This document shows positions 26,015 to 34,763 of a DNA stretch of 38,832 bases, in pieces (the stretch's first letter is position 1; every line of letters starts with the position of its first letter). A program made the position numbers and the translations under genes. Source of the DNA: Desulfobacula sp. (GTDB taxonomy: Bacteria > Desulfobacterota > Desulfobacteria > Desulfobacterales > Desulfobacteraceae); contig JAKIUJ010000019.1 in NCBI GenBank assembly GCA_021647625.1, positions 1-38,832 on the forward strand, written 5' to 3'. The notes under the pieces were generated by a model, which worked only from the letters and a program-made list of their open reading frames with translations, had not been told where the DNA came from and ran no database searches.

Positions 26015-28567
26015 TTACCCCTCCTGCCTGCGGTTATATAATATTTTCCAAAGCGGAATCCTTAATTTACCTTCGTATGTTTTAAGCCATCTGGTCAGAT
26101 TGACCATTACCTCCTGCTTTATTTTTTCCTTATCATTATTTTTCTTACCTATATTTCTATTCACTGAGTAAGCCAGCAATGAGCGCCATTTGGTGCATGC
26201 CATATCATTAATGTGAATTTCATCTTTTTCAATTAATTGTTTTTCTTTCTCAGCCATCTTTATAAATTCATTCAGATTATAGAACATAACCCGGCTTATC
26301 CATCCTTTTTCAAGCCATTCTGTAAAAATTTCTTCAATTTTCATCAATTTCTGTATCTCTGCCCAGTCAGCTGTAACAGAGAATAGTCTCAATCGGTCTC
26401 TTCCATCTGATTTAGCCTTGTCAAGAGAGCCTTCTGATGATTCAGACATAATATCAATTGTTGTATGTGGTTTATGGATGGAGATACCTGCTGAAAAGGT
26501 GATATTTTTATTTTGACAGACATAGTCTGCAAATGATTTTTGCATACTTCCTGCAAACTCAATTATACTGTTCCATGGACCAATCAAAAACAGATCATCA
26601 CCTCCTGCAAAGACTGTGTAGATATTATTAAACTCACTTTTTTCAAGGAACCAGGGAAGATATACTGTGAAGTAGTAATTCAACTGCCGGCTTAAAGTCG
26701 CAAGGCGGGACAGAGTAAACCGTTTTTCCTTTAAACCACATGCCATGAGAAGTCCTAAATTATCCACATCAGCCTTTAAAACGCCAAGGCTCTCAACTCC
26801 TTTGTATTTACCGGATTTTTCGGGGTCAGGCTGTTTTGCCATGCATGCTATGTGATTGAATGTTTTTGGATCACCAATAATAAACTGATCATTATTTTCA
26901 ACTGTAATCCTATCATCTGCCAGATCTTTTTCAGAATAAACAGGTATGTAACCTTTAATAAACCTGATGGCTACATCACTGTTTGTGGATTCTTCATTTT
27001 CGAGACTCCAGCATTTGAGCAGATCATTTTGATATTTCCCCGGGTCATTAGAAAAAGAGATTTGATATTTGCCAAACACGGGTTCATGCAGACAGTTTTC
27101 TGATTTTGAACTGTTATTAATAAAATAAATGGATAATCTTTTCTTTTTAACTATATTTGAGCCCAAAAAAATATGGTCTCTGCATATTTTACACACTGAT
27201 TCTTCCTGAAATGTATCCAAGGCCGGACGTTTACCGCATAACGGACAGACAGCAGGCTTTCCAGGTTCATTGATGAATTCATCCAGATAACCATCTACTG
27301 CACCACCATATGAGCCCCTATCAAATCCTGAATATTTTTCCTGCTCCATCTCAAGATTAAAACGATCCCATAAATCAATGAATTTATCTTTATGAAAATC
27401 GCTGGATGATGCTTCAATTACAGCAATATTAAAAATTGTTTCGCCAAAAGATATCTCTACCAGCCAGTCATTTATCTCTTTCTTAATTTTACCAACGGAT
27501 GCTCTGGTCTGGGGAATATTTGGTGCAATAATTGTAAATTTTCCTGCGGCATTTAATATAACCGAAGTTACAGGAAGCCCTATTTCTCTACATAACATAT
27601 CAGCTGCAAGTTCTGATAATAAAGATACTGCAAAGGATCTGCCCCTTAATATTTTTGATCTGAATTTTTGAGAATCAGCTGAAGAGCTGAAAATAAAATT
27701 CTGAATACCTTTGAAATCTCCGTTAATCAAAAGAAATTTATTTTCTTTTGATGATCTTATATCTTTTTCTGTAAATGTATCTGTTTGAGAATGAAACAAA
27801 TATAGCGATGTTGCTAAAGCAGCCGTTGTACGGCAATGGTCATAAAGAGATATATCATAAACAATATTACCAACTCTTGCAGCAGGGATATGGGAAGTAT
27901 ATATCATCATCAGGCTGTCAAAATGTTCATACCATAATTCTATGTCGTCTTTATGTGAAAGTATTTTTAAATTATCAATGAAGTTATCAAACAATTTTTT
28001 GTATTCTGCGTCAGCCTTTTTATTGTTTTCCGGCACAACACTCTCTTTTGGGTGTGGGAAAATATTTTCTGCTGATACAGGCTTAAGCGGGTATCTGTAT
28101 TTATAGTCAGAAATAGAATCTGACTGTTGATCTTCAACAGGACTTAATTGTTCAAGAATTGGCAATAACCTTGTTCTTTTATAATTTTTAACAGAAGGGG
28201 CAAGATTATACTCTTTATTAAACTTATCACGATCCCAACCACTGCTCAGACAGTCTGCCTCAGTAATTATGTGTTGTATCGGAGACTCAGGCTTATGATG
28301 CATTGCAGCAAGGTTGGTAAAAATATCTTTTTCACCCCAGTCAGGAGAATTTAGCTCCTGAGGAAGCCAGTCTGAAAATTTTTCAATAAACTGGGCAGTA
28401 TAAAGAGCATGATAATGAGAATATGTTCCTTTATAAGATTTTAAATACAATGGTTTATCATCAGGATTAATGTTCTGAGAAGGTATTTCAAGTTCTTTTT
28501 TACCTGCAAATTTCCCCATATCATGAAAAAAAGCAGCCATACTGACTTTTAGAGTTGTAGGGTCCAT
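26015..28567 (-). CDS. cas10: Cas10/Csm1, type III-A
   Basis: N-terminal HD (MAAFFHDMGKFA), CPLCGKRP...CKICRD zinc finger, VFAGGDDLFLIGPW cyclase motif. Confidence 0.97.
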   Translation of the reverse strand: MDPTTLKVSMAAFFHDMGKFAGKKELEIPSQNINPDDKPLYLKSYKGTYSHYHALYTAQFIEKFSDWLPQELNSPDWGEKDIFTNLAAMHHKPESPIQHIITEADCLSSGWDRDKFNKEYNLAPSVKNYKRTRLLPILEQLSPVEDQQSDSISDYKYRYPLKPVSAENIFPHPKESVVPENNKKADAEYKKLFDNFIDNLKILSHKDDIELWYEHFDSLMMIYTSHIPAARVGNIVYDISLYDHCRTTAALATSLYLFHSQTDTFTEKDIRSSKENKFLLINGDFKGIQNFIFSSSADSQKFRSKILRGRSFAVSLLSELAADMLCREIGLPVTSVILNAAGKFTIIAPNIPQTRASVGKIKKEINDWLVEISFGETIFNIAVIEASSSDFHKDKFIDLWDRFNLEMEQEKYSGFDRGSYGGAVDGYLDEFINEPGKPAVCPLCGKRPALDTFQEESVCKICRDHIFLGSNIVKKKRLSIYFINNSSKSENCLHEPVFGKYQISFSNDPGKYQNDLLKCWSLENEESTNSDVAIRFIKGYIPVYSEKDLADDRITVENNDQFIIGDPKTFNHIACMAKQPDPEKSGKYKGVESLGVLKADVDNLGLLMACGLKEKRFTLSRLATLSRQLNYYFTVYLPWFLEKSEFNNIYTVFAGGDDLFLIGPWNSIIEFAGSMQKSFADYVCQNKNITFSAGISIHKPHTTIDIMSESSEGSLDKAKSDGRDRLRLFSVTADWAEIQKLMKIEEIFTEWLEKGWISRVMFYNLNEFIKMAEKEKQLIEKDEIHINDMACTKWRSLLAYSVNRNIGKKNNDKEKIKQEVMVNLTRWLKTYEGKLRIPLWKILYNRRQEG

Positions 28568-28581
28568 CTTGCCTCCATATT

Positions 28582-29706
28582 TTAAAAAACAATTTCCAAT
28601 TTTGATTTATCTATTCTAATTCCATACCGTGTGTCCGGTCTTGAGCCGATTGAAGCGATTTCAATTTCTTTTAATGCCTGGCTGCCGAATCGTGTTTCCA
28701 GTAATTTTTTAATCTTGCTTTTAAAAGATCGCAGATTATCGTTATCAAGGTTAACAATGCCCTCTCCCTGCATTTCATTTACGGGTCTTGAACCCCTTAA
28801 TTTTTTGTATGTATCGGTTATTTCCGACTGCCTGTCTAAAACTTCATGATTTTTTAAAAAGCAGTCTGTACAGCTGCCGCAAGTCTCAATTTGCTTTTTA
28901 CATTTTTTTTTCAGCAACACAAAAAAACCATATAAGGCAAGATGGGCCGGCATTAGATCGAGTTCGATATTTTTATAAATAATTTTTTTTAAGGTAAAAT
29001 CTACTCTGAGTGTTGGTTTTAAATCCTGAACCAGGGACAACATTAACGTTCCCGGGTCTTTTACCTCTTTTAAATGCTCATTTGCCAAATAATTTCTAAT
29101 GGATACAAATGGAATGTTTACAAGGTTTATTTTAGCGTATTTTGTATTTTTGTAAAAAGTTTCACCGTCTTTGTTTTTAAGTTTTATGCTTGTGTTTATT
29201 TTGGGAGGATAATAAAAACAGGGGTTGCTTTCAAATTCGGGGGATATCAGCACATGGCATAACCTGTCCTGGGGTCTGCCATATAATTGGGCAGCAAGTG
29301 TAAGGCAGGAACTCATTGTCTTTCTACCCCCTGCCACTGAAAAATAGATGGCGCTTCCGGGCATGTTCGTCAGTTTGAAAGAAAGTTTAAGGCATAGTTT
29401 TAAAAGATGCCGGTTCTCATCTTCAGTAGTCAAATCTGAAATTACATTTCCGTTCTCATCGCAAATCACATGTATTGACCCATGATTAAAGAGTATTGAG
29501 TCTTTGGGGATATCATATTCCAAAAGGAATTGATTAAAGTTTCCTTTCTCTCCGGCAAAAAGAGTTGAATAAATTCTTTCTTTTCCCTGACGGGTTGTGA
29601 TGACAATAATTTCATGAATATCTTTACCTGCCTCAAGGAGAGCATAAAGTGTTTCAGTGATCACCTGGGGGCTTAACCCGACAACGGCAAGAAGGATATT
29701 TTTCAT
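28582..29706 (-). CDS. NE0113/TIGR02584-family CARF protein (Csm6-like/ring-nuclease annotated family)
   Basis: NILLAVVGLSPQVITETLYAL, IYFSVAGGRKTMSSCLTLAAQLYGRPQDRLCHVLISPEFESNPCFYYPP. Confidence 0.88.
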   Translation of the reverse strand: MKNILLAVVGLSPQVITETLYALLEAGKDIHEIIVITTRQGKERIYSTLFAGEKGNFNQFLLEYDIPKDSILFNHGSIHVICDENGNVISDLTTEDENRHLLKLCLKLSFKLTNMPGSAIYFSVAGGRKTMSSCLTLAAQLYGRPQDRLCHVLISPEFESNPCFYYPPKINTSIKLKNKDGETFYKNTKYAKINLVNIPFVSIRNYLANEHLKEVKDPGTLMLSLVQDLKPTLRVDFTLKKIIYKNIELDLMPAHLALYGFFVLLKKKCKKQIETCGSCTDCFLKNHEVLDRQSEITDTYKKLRGSRPVNEMQGEGIVNLDNDNLRSFKSKIKKLLETRFGSQALKEIEIASIGSRPDTRYGIRIDKSKLEIVF

Positions 29707-30647
29707 TTGAGCACCTCAATGCTGAATTTCCCAAGGCCGAATGCGGTTTGCTTGCCTATATGGGTTTTTTGACAGAACTCAAGCATGGGTATATATTCTT
29801 CAAGCTCTCCTTTGTATATAATTGTTCCGGTTATTCCACCCATCAGCATTTTTTCTTTCTGCCGGGAAGAATACCTTTTCCAGTCAAACCATTTCAGATT
29901 ATTTTCTATGATTTTAATTTTTCGGGCTCTCTTTACCAGTCCTGAATAATCGATATCAGGCTCACCCTTCCCATAACATTCAAGAAGACTTGAAAGTCTC
30001 CTTAGAATTGCTCTGACAAGAACATGGAAAGGAAGATCCGCATGTAAGCGATTTTTGAATTTCAGTCTTAAAGGAGTTTCGAGATTCAGCGACACTGTTA
30101 TGTTATTACCACTTGATTTGATGTCCTCTGAAAAATTTAAAACAACTTTATTTTTTAAATTGATTTTTTGTTCCGATGCGGTATAAATTGTATGACCGGC
30201 TGTTTCAACCTTTAATAACTCAAATTTTCCCCGTTGTTGACTCTGCTTTTTACCTATTCCGATTTCTCCCATTTGATTTAATGCATAAATAAAATAAGAT
30301 ATTTTTTGATTTATATTGCCGAATAGCAGTATATGAAAAACAAAAGGATCCCCTGCTTGATACCTTGTCTGATTCGTCAAAGGAGGCACAATTACAAAGG
30401 GATGTGGCACTGATGTAAGTTTTGATTCTTTGGGGATTGATACTGCAGTGTGAGTCTCAAAAACAAGCGCATAAATACAATGAGGCTGAAGAAGACAAAC
30501 ATTGCATTCGTTGTTTTTAAAAGTGCAGATGATATTTTTTAATGCAATACCAAAAACACCTCTAAAAGTAGAACCTTTATAAACCGGCAGTTCAGCAGGG
30601 CTGTTAAATTTACATAAAAATTTATATCTACCGTATTCCATAAGCAA
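29703..30647 (-). CDS. cas6: CRISPR pre-crRNA processing endoribonuclease Cas6
   Basis: KGSTFRGVFGIALKNIICTFKNNECNVCLLQPHCIYALVFE, C-terminal HIGKQTAFGLGKFSIE; first gene of the csm operon. Confidence 0.9.
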   Translation of the reverse strand: MLMEYGRYKFLCKFNSPAELPVYKGSTFRGVFGIALKNIICTFKNNECNVCLLQPHCIYALVFETHTAVSIPKESKLTSVPHPFVIVPPLTNQTRYQAGDPFVFHILLFGNINQKISYFIYALNQMGEIGIGKKQSQQRGKFELLKVETAGHTIYTASEQKINLKNKVVLNFSEDIKSSGNNITVSLNLETPLRLKFKNRLHADLPFHVLVRAILRRLSSLLECYGKGEPDIDYSGLVKRARKIKIIENNLKWFDWKRYSSRQKEKMLMGGITGTIIYKGELEEYIPMLEFCQKTHIGKQTAFGLGKFSIEVLK

Positions 30648-30676
30648 ACTCCTGAATATTGATTGTGCGTGAGCTT

Positions 30677-30715
30677 ATTATACGAATTTGAAAAAATAAA
30701 GTATTGCAACGTTAC
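30677..30715 (-). promoter_or_regulatory. Putative cas6-csm operon promoter: TATAAT with upstream GTAACGTTGCA motif
   Basis: Minus-strand GTAACGTTGCA (30705-30715) and TATAAT (30677-30682) upstream of the cas6 start; same 11-mer as cas1. Confidence 0.5.
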
Positions 30716-30876
30716 CGTTTTTTAGAATTGTATTCTGTAACAATCAAGGATAGATAAAACTTTTTTTTAGTGCGGGTCAAGATTAGAAAAAATTATTTTA
30801 TGAGGATAAAAACAAATGCTTTTTCGCCCTTTGTGAAGAAACAGCTAAAAATATGCTATAACTCTGAAAAATATGC

Positions 30877-30917
30877 CCCCGCCCCAGAAGGAACACAACA
30901 TGTCTTCTGGGGCGGGG
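30877..30917 (-). terminator. Perfect GC-rich stem-loop, candidate minus-strand terminator
   Basis: CCCCGCCCCAGAAG / CTTCTGGGGCGGGG perfect 14-bp stem with 13-nt loop; on the minus strand it is followed by GGCATATTTTTC. Confidence 0.55.
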
Positions 30918-30997
30918 TGAAGAGCTATTGTGGAAAGCAAAATAGACGTTGGTTGTAAAGAATAATTATTGTTAAAATAGGCTGGGAAAGTCAAAAT

Positions 30998-31459
30998 ATG
31001 GCTGAATTTGACTATAGGACACCTGTAATCCCTCAAATCAATTTTAAAAATATCAGCTTCAAAAGATGTCAAATACTGGAATCTGGGAGCCTGAATTATC
31101 ATAATCTGAATTATCAATATATGTTAATTCAAGAATATAAACAGCTTCTATCTCCGGCGGATCATGATTTCGGAGATCCCAACAAAAAAATCCTGACGTT
31201 GCGACAAACCGTAGATGTTTGGGGGTTATTTACTGTTATCCGGCAGGTAAAGACGGAAGATTTCAGTGCAGATGTTCGCGATAACTATATTCAGAGCTGC
31301 ACCCATTTACAGGATAAAGGATGCAAGCTTGCCATTATTGCCTGCACAGAGCTCAACGTCCTGAACATAGAATCGTTTTTATACCTTATTGATGCGCATC
31401 ACCCAGGCAATAGTCAATATCGCCAAAGGAAAACCGATTGGGAAAATTTAATCTTTTAA
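30998..31459 (+). pseudogene. Aspartate/glutamate racemase-like remnant or highly diverged protein
   Basis: C-terminal LQDKGCKLAIIACTELNVLN...LIDAHH resembles the GCTEL motif region; N-terminal half unrecognised and too short. Confidence 0.4.
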
Positions 31460-33023
31460 TAAAAACTTCCTGAAAATTTTTATCGCAGGCAAGATCAACT
31501 ACATGAATCTTTTTTGCCATCTCTATTGTTTTTTTCAGACAGGTATCATCACACAAGACCATCACAGCACCCACACCGGCTAAATTCCCTGCGATTTCTA
31601 CTTTAGCCGGGTCCATGATTGGAATCATTCCCAAGGTCATCATATCTTTTTTATCAAGAAATGATCCAAATGCTCCCGCAACAATAATTTTTTCAGGTTT
31701 ATCAATCCCTGCCTCTTTCAAAAGGAACTCAATCCCGGTAATTAATGCAGCCTTGCCAAGCTGAACAGAACGGATATCCTTCTGGCTGATAAAAATTTTA
31801 GAACCCTCTTTAGAAAAATTTTCCTGAACGATCCCATAGACCATGTTTCCTGAAGCATCTTTCTTTAGCATTGAAAGAATAAGGTCTTTTTGAAAAGCCC
31901 CTCCCGGCGCTATGATATTATTTTTACACAACTGGGCCACAGCACTTATAACACCTGTACCACAAATCCCGGATGGCTTTAATCCGGCATGTTTTGATGG
32001 ATTGATAAATGTATATTCAGGTAAGCTTGTTTGGCCTTTTATTTGAACTTTATTGATAGCACCAGGGATAGCCTGCATTCCGCAGGAAAGAGAAGCGCCT
32101 TCAAAAGCAGGGCCGGTTGCACACGAAGTTGCATAAAATTTGCCATTTGCCTTTAACATCAGTTCTCCGTTGGTCCCGAGATCTACTAAAAGTGTTCCTT
32201 CAGGTTTATTCTCAAGATCAGCAGCAACGGCAGCACTGAGAATATCTCCGCCAATAAAACCGGATATCTGGGGCAATATTTGAATTGAAACATCCTCCAG
32301 CCTGAAGCCCAATTCATTTGTCTGGATATTTTTTGCCTTATAAAAAGCCGGCATATAAGGCGAGACACCAATGGATTCGGGATCAACACCTGCGAATATA
32401 TGGATCATTGCCGGATTACCAACCACCACCATTTCAGAGACCATGCTTTCTTGAAGTCCAAGAGATTCTAAAAGGTCTTTAATCCCCCATTCTATTGTCC
32501 TGACAACCAGTTTTTGTAAATGTTTAAGATTTTTCTTATCCTGACCAATAGCGCCAATGCGACTCATAACGTCGTCCCCATAAAAAGCCTGGGGGTTTTT
32601 ATGGGATAATGAAGAAAGAATTTTACCCTTATGCGTGTCGCACAGGTAAAGCGCAATGGTTGTGGTGCCTAAATCCACAGCTATGCCATAGCATTGATTT
32701 CCACTATTATTTTTAAATCTGTCCATGAATACATCAGGAAGAGATGCGGGCGCCTTGCTGATAATATGGGAGGACAGCATGGAGGATTCGGGTATCTCAA
32801 TCTTAATATCTTCCGTCACCGTATATGTGCATGAATTTATTATTTCATGGTTCCCATTTTCTAATTTTTTTTTAACCCGGCATTTTCCACAGGTTCCCTT
32901 ACCCCCACAATCAGATCTTAAAAAAACACTCTGATCCATTAAGCTTTCCATCAGGTTTCTTCCCGGTGTTGCCGGGATCTGTCTGCCATTCGGTAAAATA
33001 TGAATATGATGCGTGCTGGACAT
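31386..33023 (-). CDS. Reductive activator of corrinoid proteins (2Fe-2S + ASKHA, DUF4445/RACo type)
   Basis: RSDCGGKGTCGKCRVKK ferredoxin motif, YGIAVDLGTTTIALYL, LLVDLGTNGELML, VAGAFGSFLDKKDMMTLGMIP. Confidence 0.92.
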   Translation of the reverse strand: MSSTHHIHILPNGRQIPATPGRNLMESLMDQSVFLRSDCGGKGTCGKCRVKKKLENGNHEIINSCTYTVTEDIKIEIPESSMLSSHIISKAPASLPDVFMDRFKNNSGNQCYGIAVDLGTTTIALYLCDTHKGKILSSLSHKNPQAFYGDDVMSRIGAIGQDKKNLKHLQKLVVRTIEWGIKDLLESLGLQESMVSEMVVVGNPAMIHIFAGVDPESIGVSPYMPAFYKAKNIQTNELGFRLEDVSIQILPQISGFIGGDILSAAVAADLENKPEGTLLVDLGTNGELMLKANGKFYATSCATGPAFEGASLSCGMQAIPGAINKVQIKGQTSLPEYTFINPSKHAGLKPSGICGTGVISAVAQLCKNNIIAPGGAFQKDLILSMLKKDASGNMVYGIVQENFSKEGSKIFISQKDIRSVQLGKAALITGIEFLLKEAGIDKPEKIIVAGAFGSFLDKKDMMTLGMIPIMDPAKVEIAGNLAGVGAVMVLCDDTCLKKTIEMAKKIHVVDLACDKNFQEVFIKRLNFPNRFSFGDIDYCLGDAHQ

Positions 33024-33043
33024 TTGGATTCCTCAGTATCGTG

Positions 33044-33796
33044 TTAAACTTGTTTCATTTGACATTCATTTCTTTTTGAACAAACCCGGCAGGTTGCGCC
33101 GACTTCAAGTGTATCATATCCGGGTCCCAAACCAATCAGACATGAAATAGTTTGAAAGGGCGATAAAACTGCATTATCCTGAATTTTTACATTGATTTTT
33201 TCAAGGGGTAAAAGCGAACACAGTTTTGCCTGTTTTTCCAGTTCCCATCCGTGAACCGAACCGGGACTCAGGAACGGGCTGACTCCCCAACCAGAATCTG
33301 CTGCTTTTTTTTGAGCAATCTGCTTAATATGGCTGCATGTTTTTTCAAGGACGATTAACCCGATGAGATCAAGAAAAAAAGCTTCCAGAAGATCACCACT
33401 TTGAGATGCCTTTTTTGATGCACGCTCAAGCTCTTGTCCTGCTGTATAAACAGACAAAAGAGCATGGCTTGCATTAGTTAAAAATTGAATTGAATGTCCA
33501 AAGTCGATATCTGTAAAACCACTTGCATTTTGGATACGTCCGATGGTGCCTGAACCGATTATATCTGGCCCGGTGGTATTTAACTGGCCCGGTTGAAATT
33601 CACACCAGCAATATATGGCTGACGGATTCCATATGTCCTTTACCTTATTAAGAGTGTGTTGTGCAATCTTTGATATTTCAGGTTTGTTGCTGCCCGACGC
33701 TTTAATCTGCCGGGCAAGATCCCGGGGTGTCACATCAATTTGCAGGTGTGAAAGAACACGGGGTTCTAAATCAATAACAATACCACCCGTTTTCAA
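33044..33796 (-). CDS. Methionine synthase activation-domain-like protein
   Basis: PGSVHGWELEKQAKLCSLL, VLSPFQTISCLIGLGPG and C-terminal CRVCSKRNEC; corrinoid cluster context. Confidence 0.7.
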   Translation of the reverse strand: MKTGGIVIDLEPRVLSHLQIDVTPRDLARQIKASGSNKPEISKIAQHTLNKVKDIWNPSAIYCWCEFQPGQLNTTGPDIIGSGTIGRIQNASGFTDIDFGHSIQFLTNASHALLSVYTAGQELERASKKASQSGDLLEAFFLDLIGLIVLEKTCSHIKQIAQKKAADSGWGVSPFLSPGSVHGWELEKQAKLCSLLPLEKINVKIQDNAVLSPFQTISCLIGLGPGYDTLEVGATCRVCSKRNECQMKQV

Positions 33797-33830
33797 GTTT
33801 CAATCTCCAATAGAACCCGGCTTCAATTTC

Positions 33831-34652
33831 TCAGGCCTCAATGTCTCCGGCTCTAACCGATTTTAAAAAATTCATGCAATAATCATCGTGACCTGCCAGC
33901 ATTTCTCCTGTTTTTAAGGCCGCCATGATATCTTTGTCCAATGGATCCATAATAGCAGAATCAAACCCATTTGCCATCATCATTAATAGAAAGTTTCGAT
34001 TGATGATTTTTCTTTTTGGAAGCCCATAGGATATATTGGAAAGACCACCTGTTGTATGAACGCCTTTAAGATCCGACATGATTGCTTTTACAGCGTCCAT
34101 CGCCATTGTACCATTGTTGTTTTCAACACTCATGGGCTGAATCAAAGGATCTACAAATATATCATCCCGTTTCATTCCGATCTTCTCAAGTTCCGCAACA
34201 ATTGTTTTTGCCCGATTTATAATATCCTCTGAAGTTTTCGGCATGCCTGAATCATCCATGCAGAGAGCGATGATTTTACATTTTTTCCCTTCTATAAAAG
34301 GCATCATGGAATCAAATCTTTCTTTTTCAAGGCTGATTGAATTAACCAGGGGTGTTTTATCAACCAATGCATATGCCATTTCAAGAATCAGGGGATCAGG
34401 GCTGTCAAGGCAAAGAGGAAGATCCGTCGCTTCTTGTACAATTTTGAGCAACCATTTCATATCTTCTTTTTCATGACCGATTCTGGCCCCTGCATTTACA
34501 TCTATATAGGTTGCACCGCACTGGGTCTGTTTTTTTACATCCTGAATAATGTATTCAGCATCTCTATTTTCTACGGCCTTTTTTACCTTCCCCAAGGTCG
34601 TGTTGATTCGTTCTCCAATAATTGTAAACATAGTATTTCCTTTAAAATTCAA
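33831..34652 (-). CDS. Methyltetrahydrofolate:corrinoid methyltransferase (DHPS-like, MtgA/AcsE type)
   Basis: IIGERINTTLGKVKKAV, ATYIDVNAGAR, LPLCLDSPDPLILEMA, GGLSNISYGLPKRKIINRNFL. Confidence 0.9.
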   Translation of the reverse strand: MNFKGNTMFTIIGERINTTLGKVKKAVENRDAEYIIQDVKKQTQCGATYIDVNAGARIGHEKEDMKWLLKIVQEATDLPLCLDSPDPLILEMAYALVDKTPLVNSISLEKERFDSMMPFIEGKKCKIIALCMDDSGMPKTSEDIINRAKTIVAELEKIGMKRDDIFVDPLIQPMSVENNNGTMAMDAVKAIMSDLKGVHTTGGLSNISYGLPKRKIINRNFLLMMMANGFDSAIMDPLDKDIMAALKTGEMLAGHDDYCMNFLKSVRAGDIEA

Positions 34653-34763
34653 ATAAGACCTATATGAAATAACTATTCAAACCCGGATAATTACTTCATT
34701 GTTCGTTAAAACCTCTGATTTTTGGAACAAACCAGGAGTAGATACCAGGTCTGCCCATGGCAG

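Noticed and set aside
30770-31117. Small ORFs around 30770-31117
   Set aside because: They run through the GC-rich hairpin on both strands and match no family; judged non-coding.
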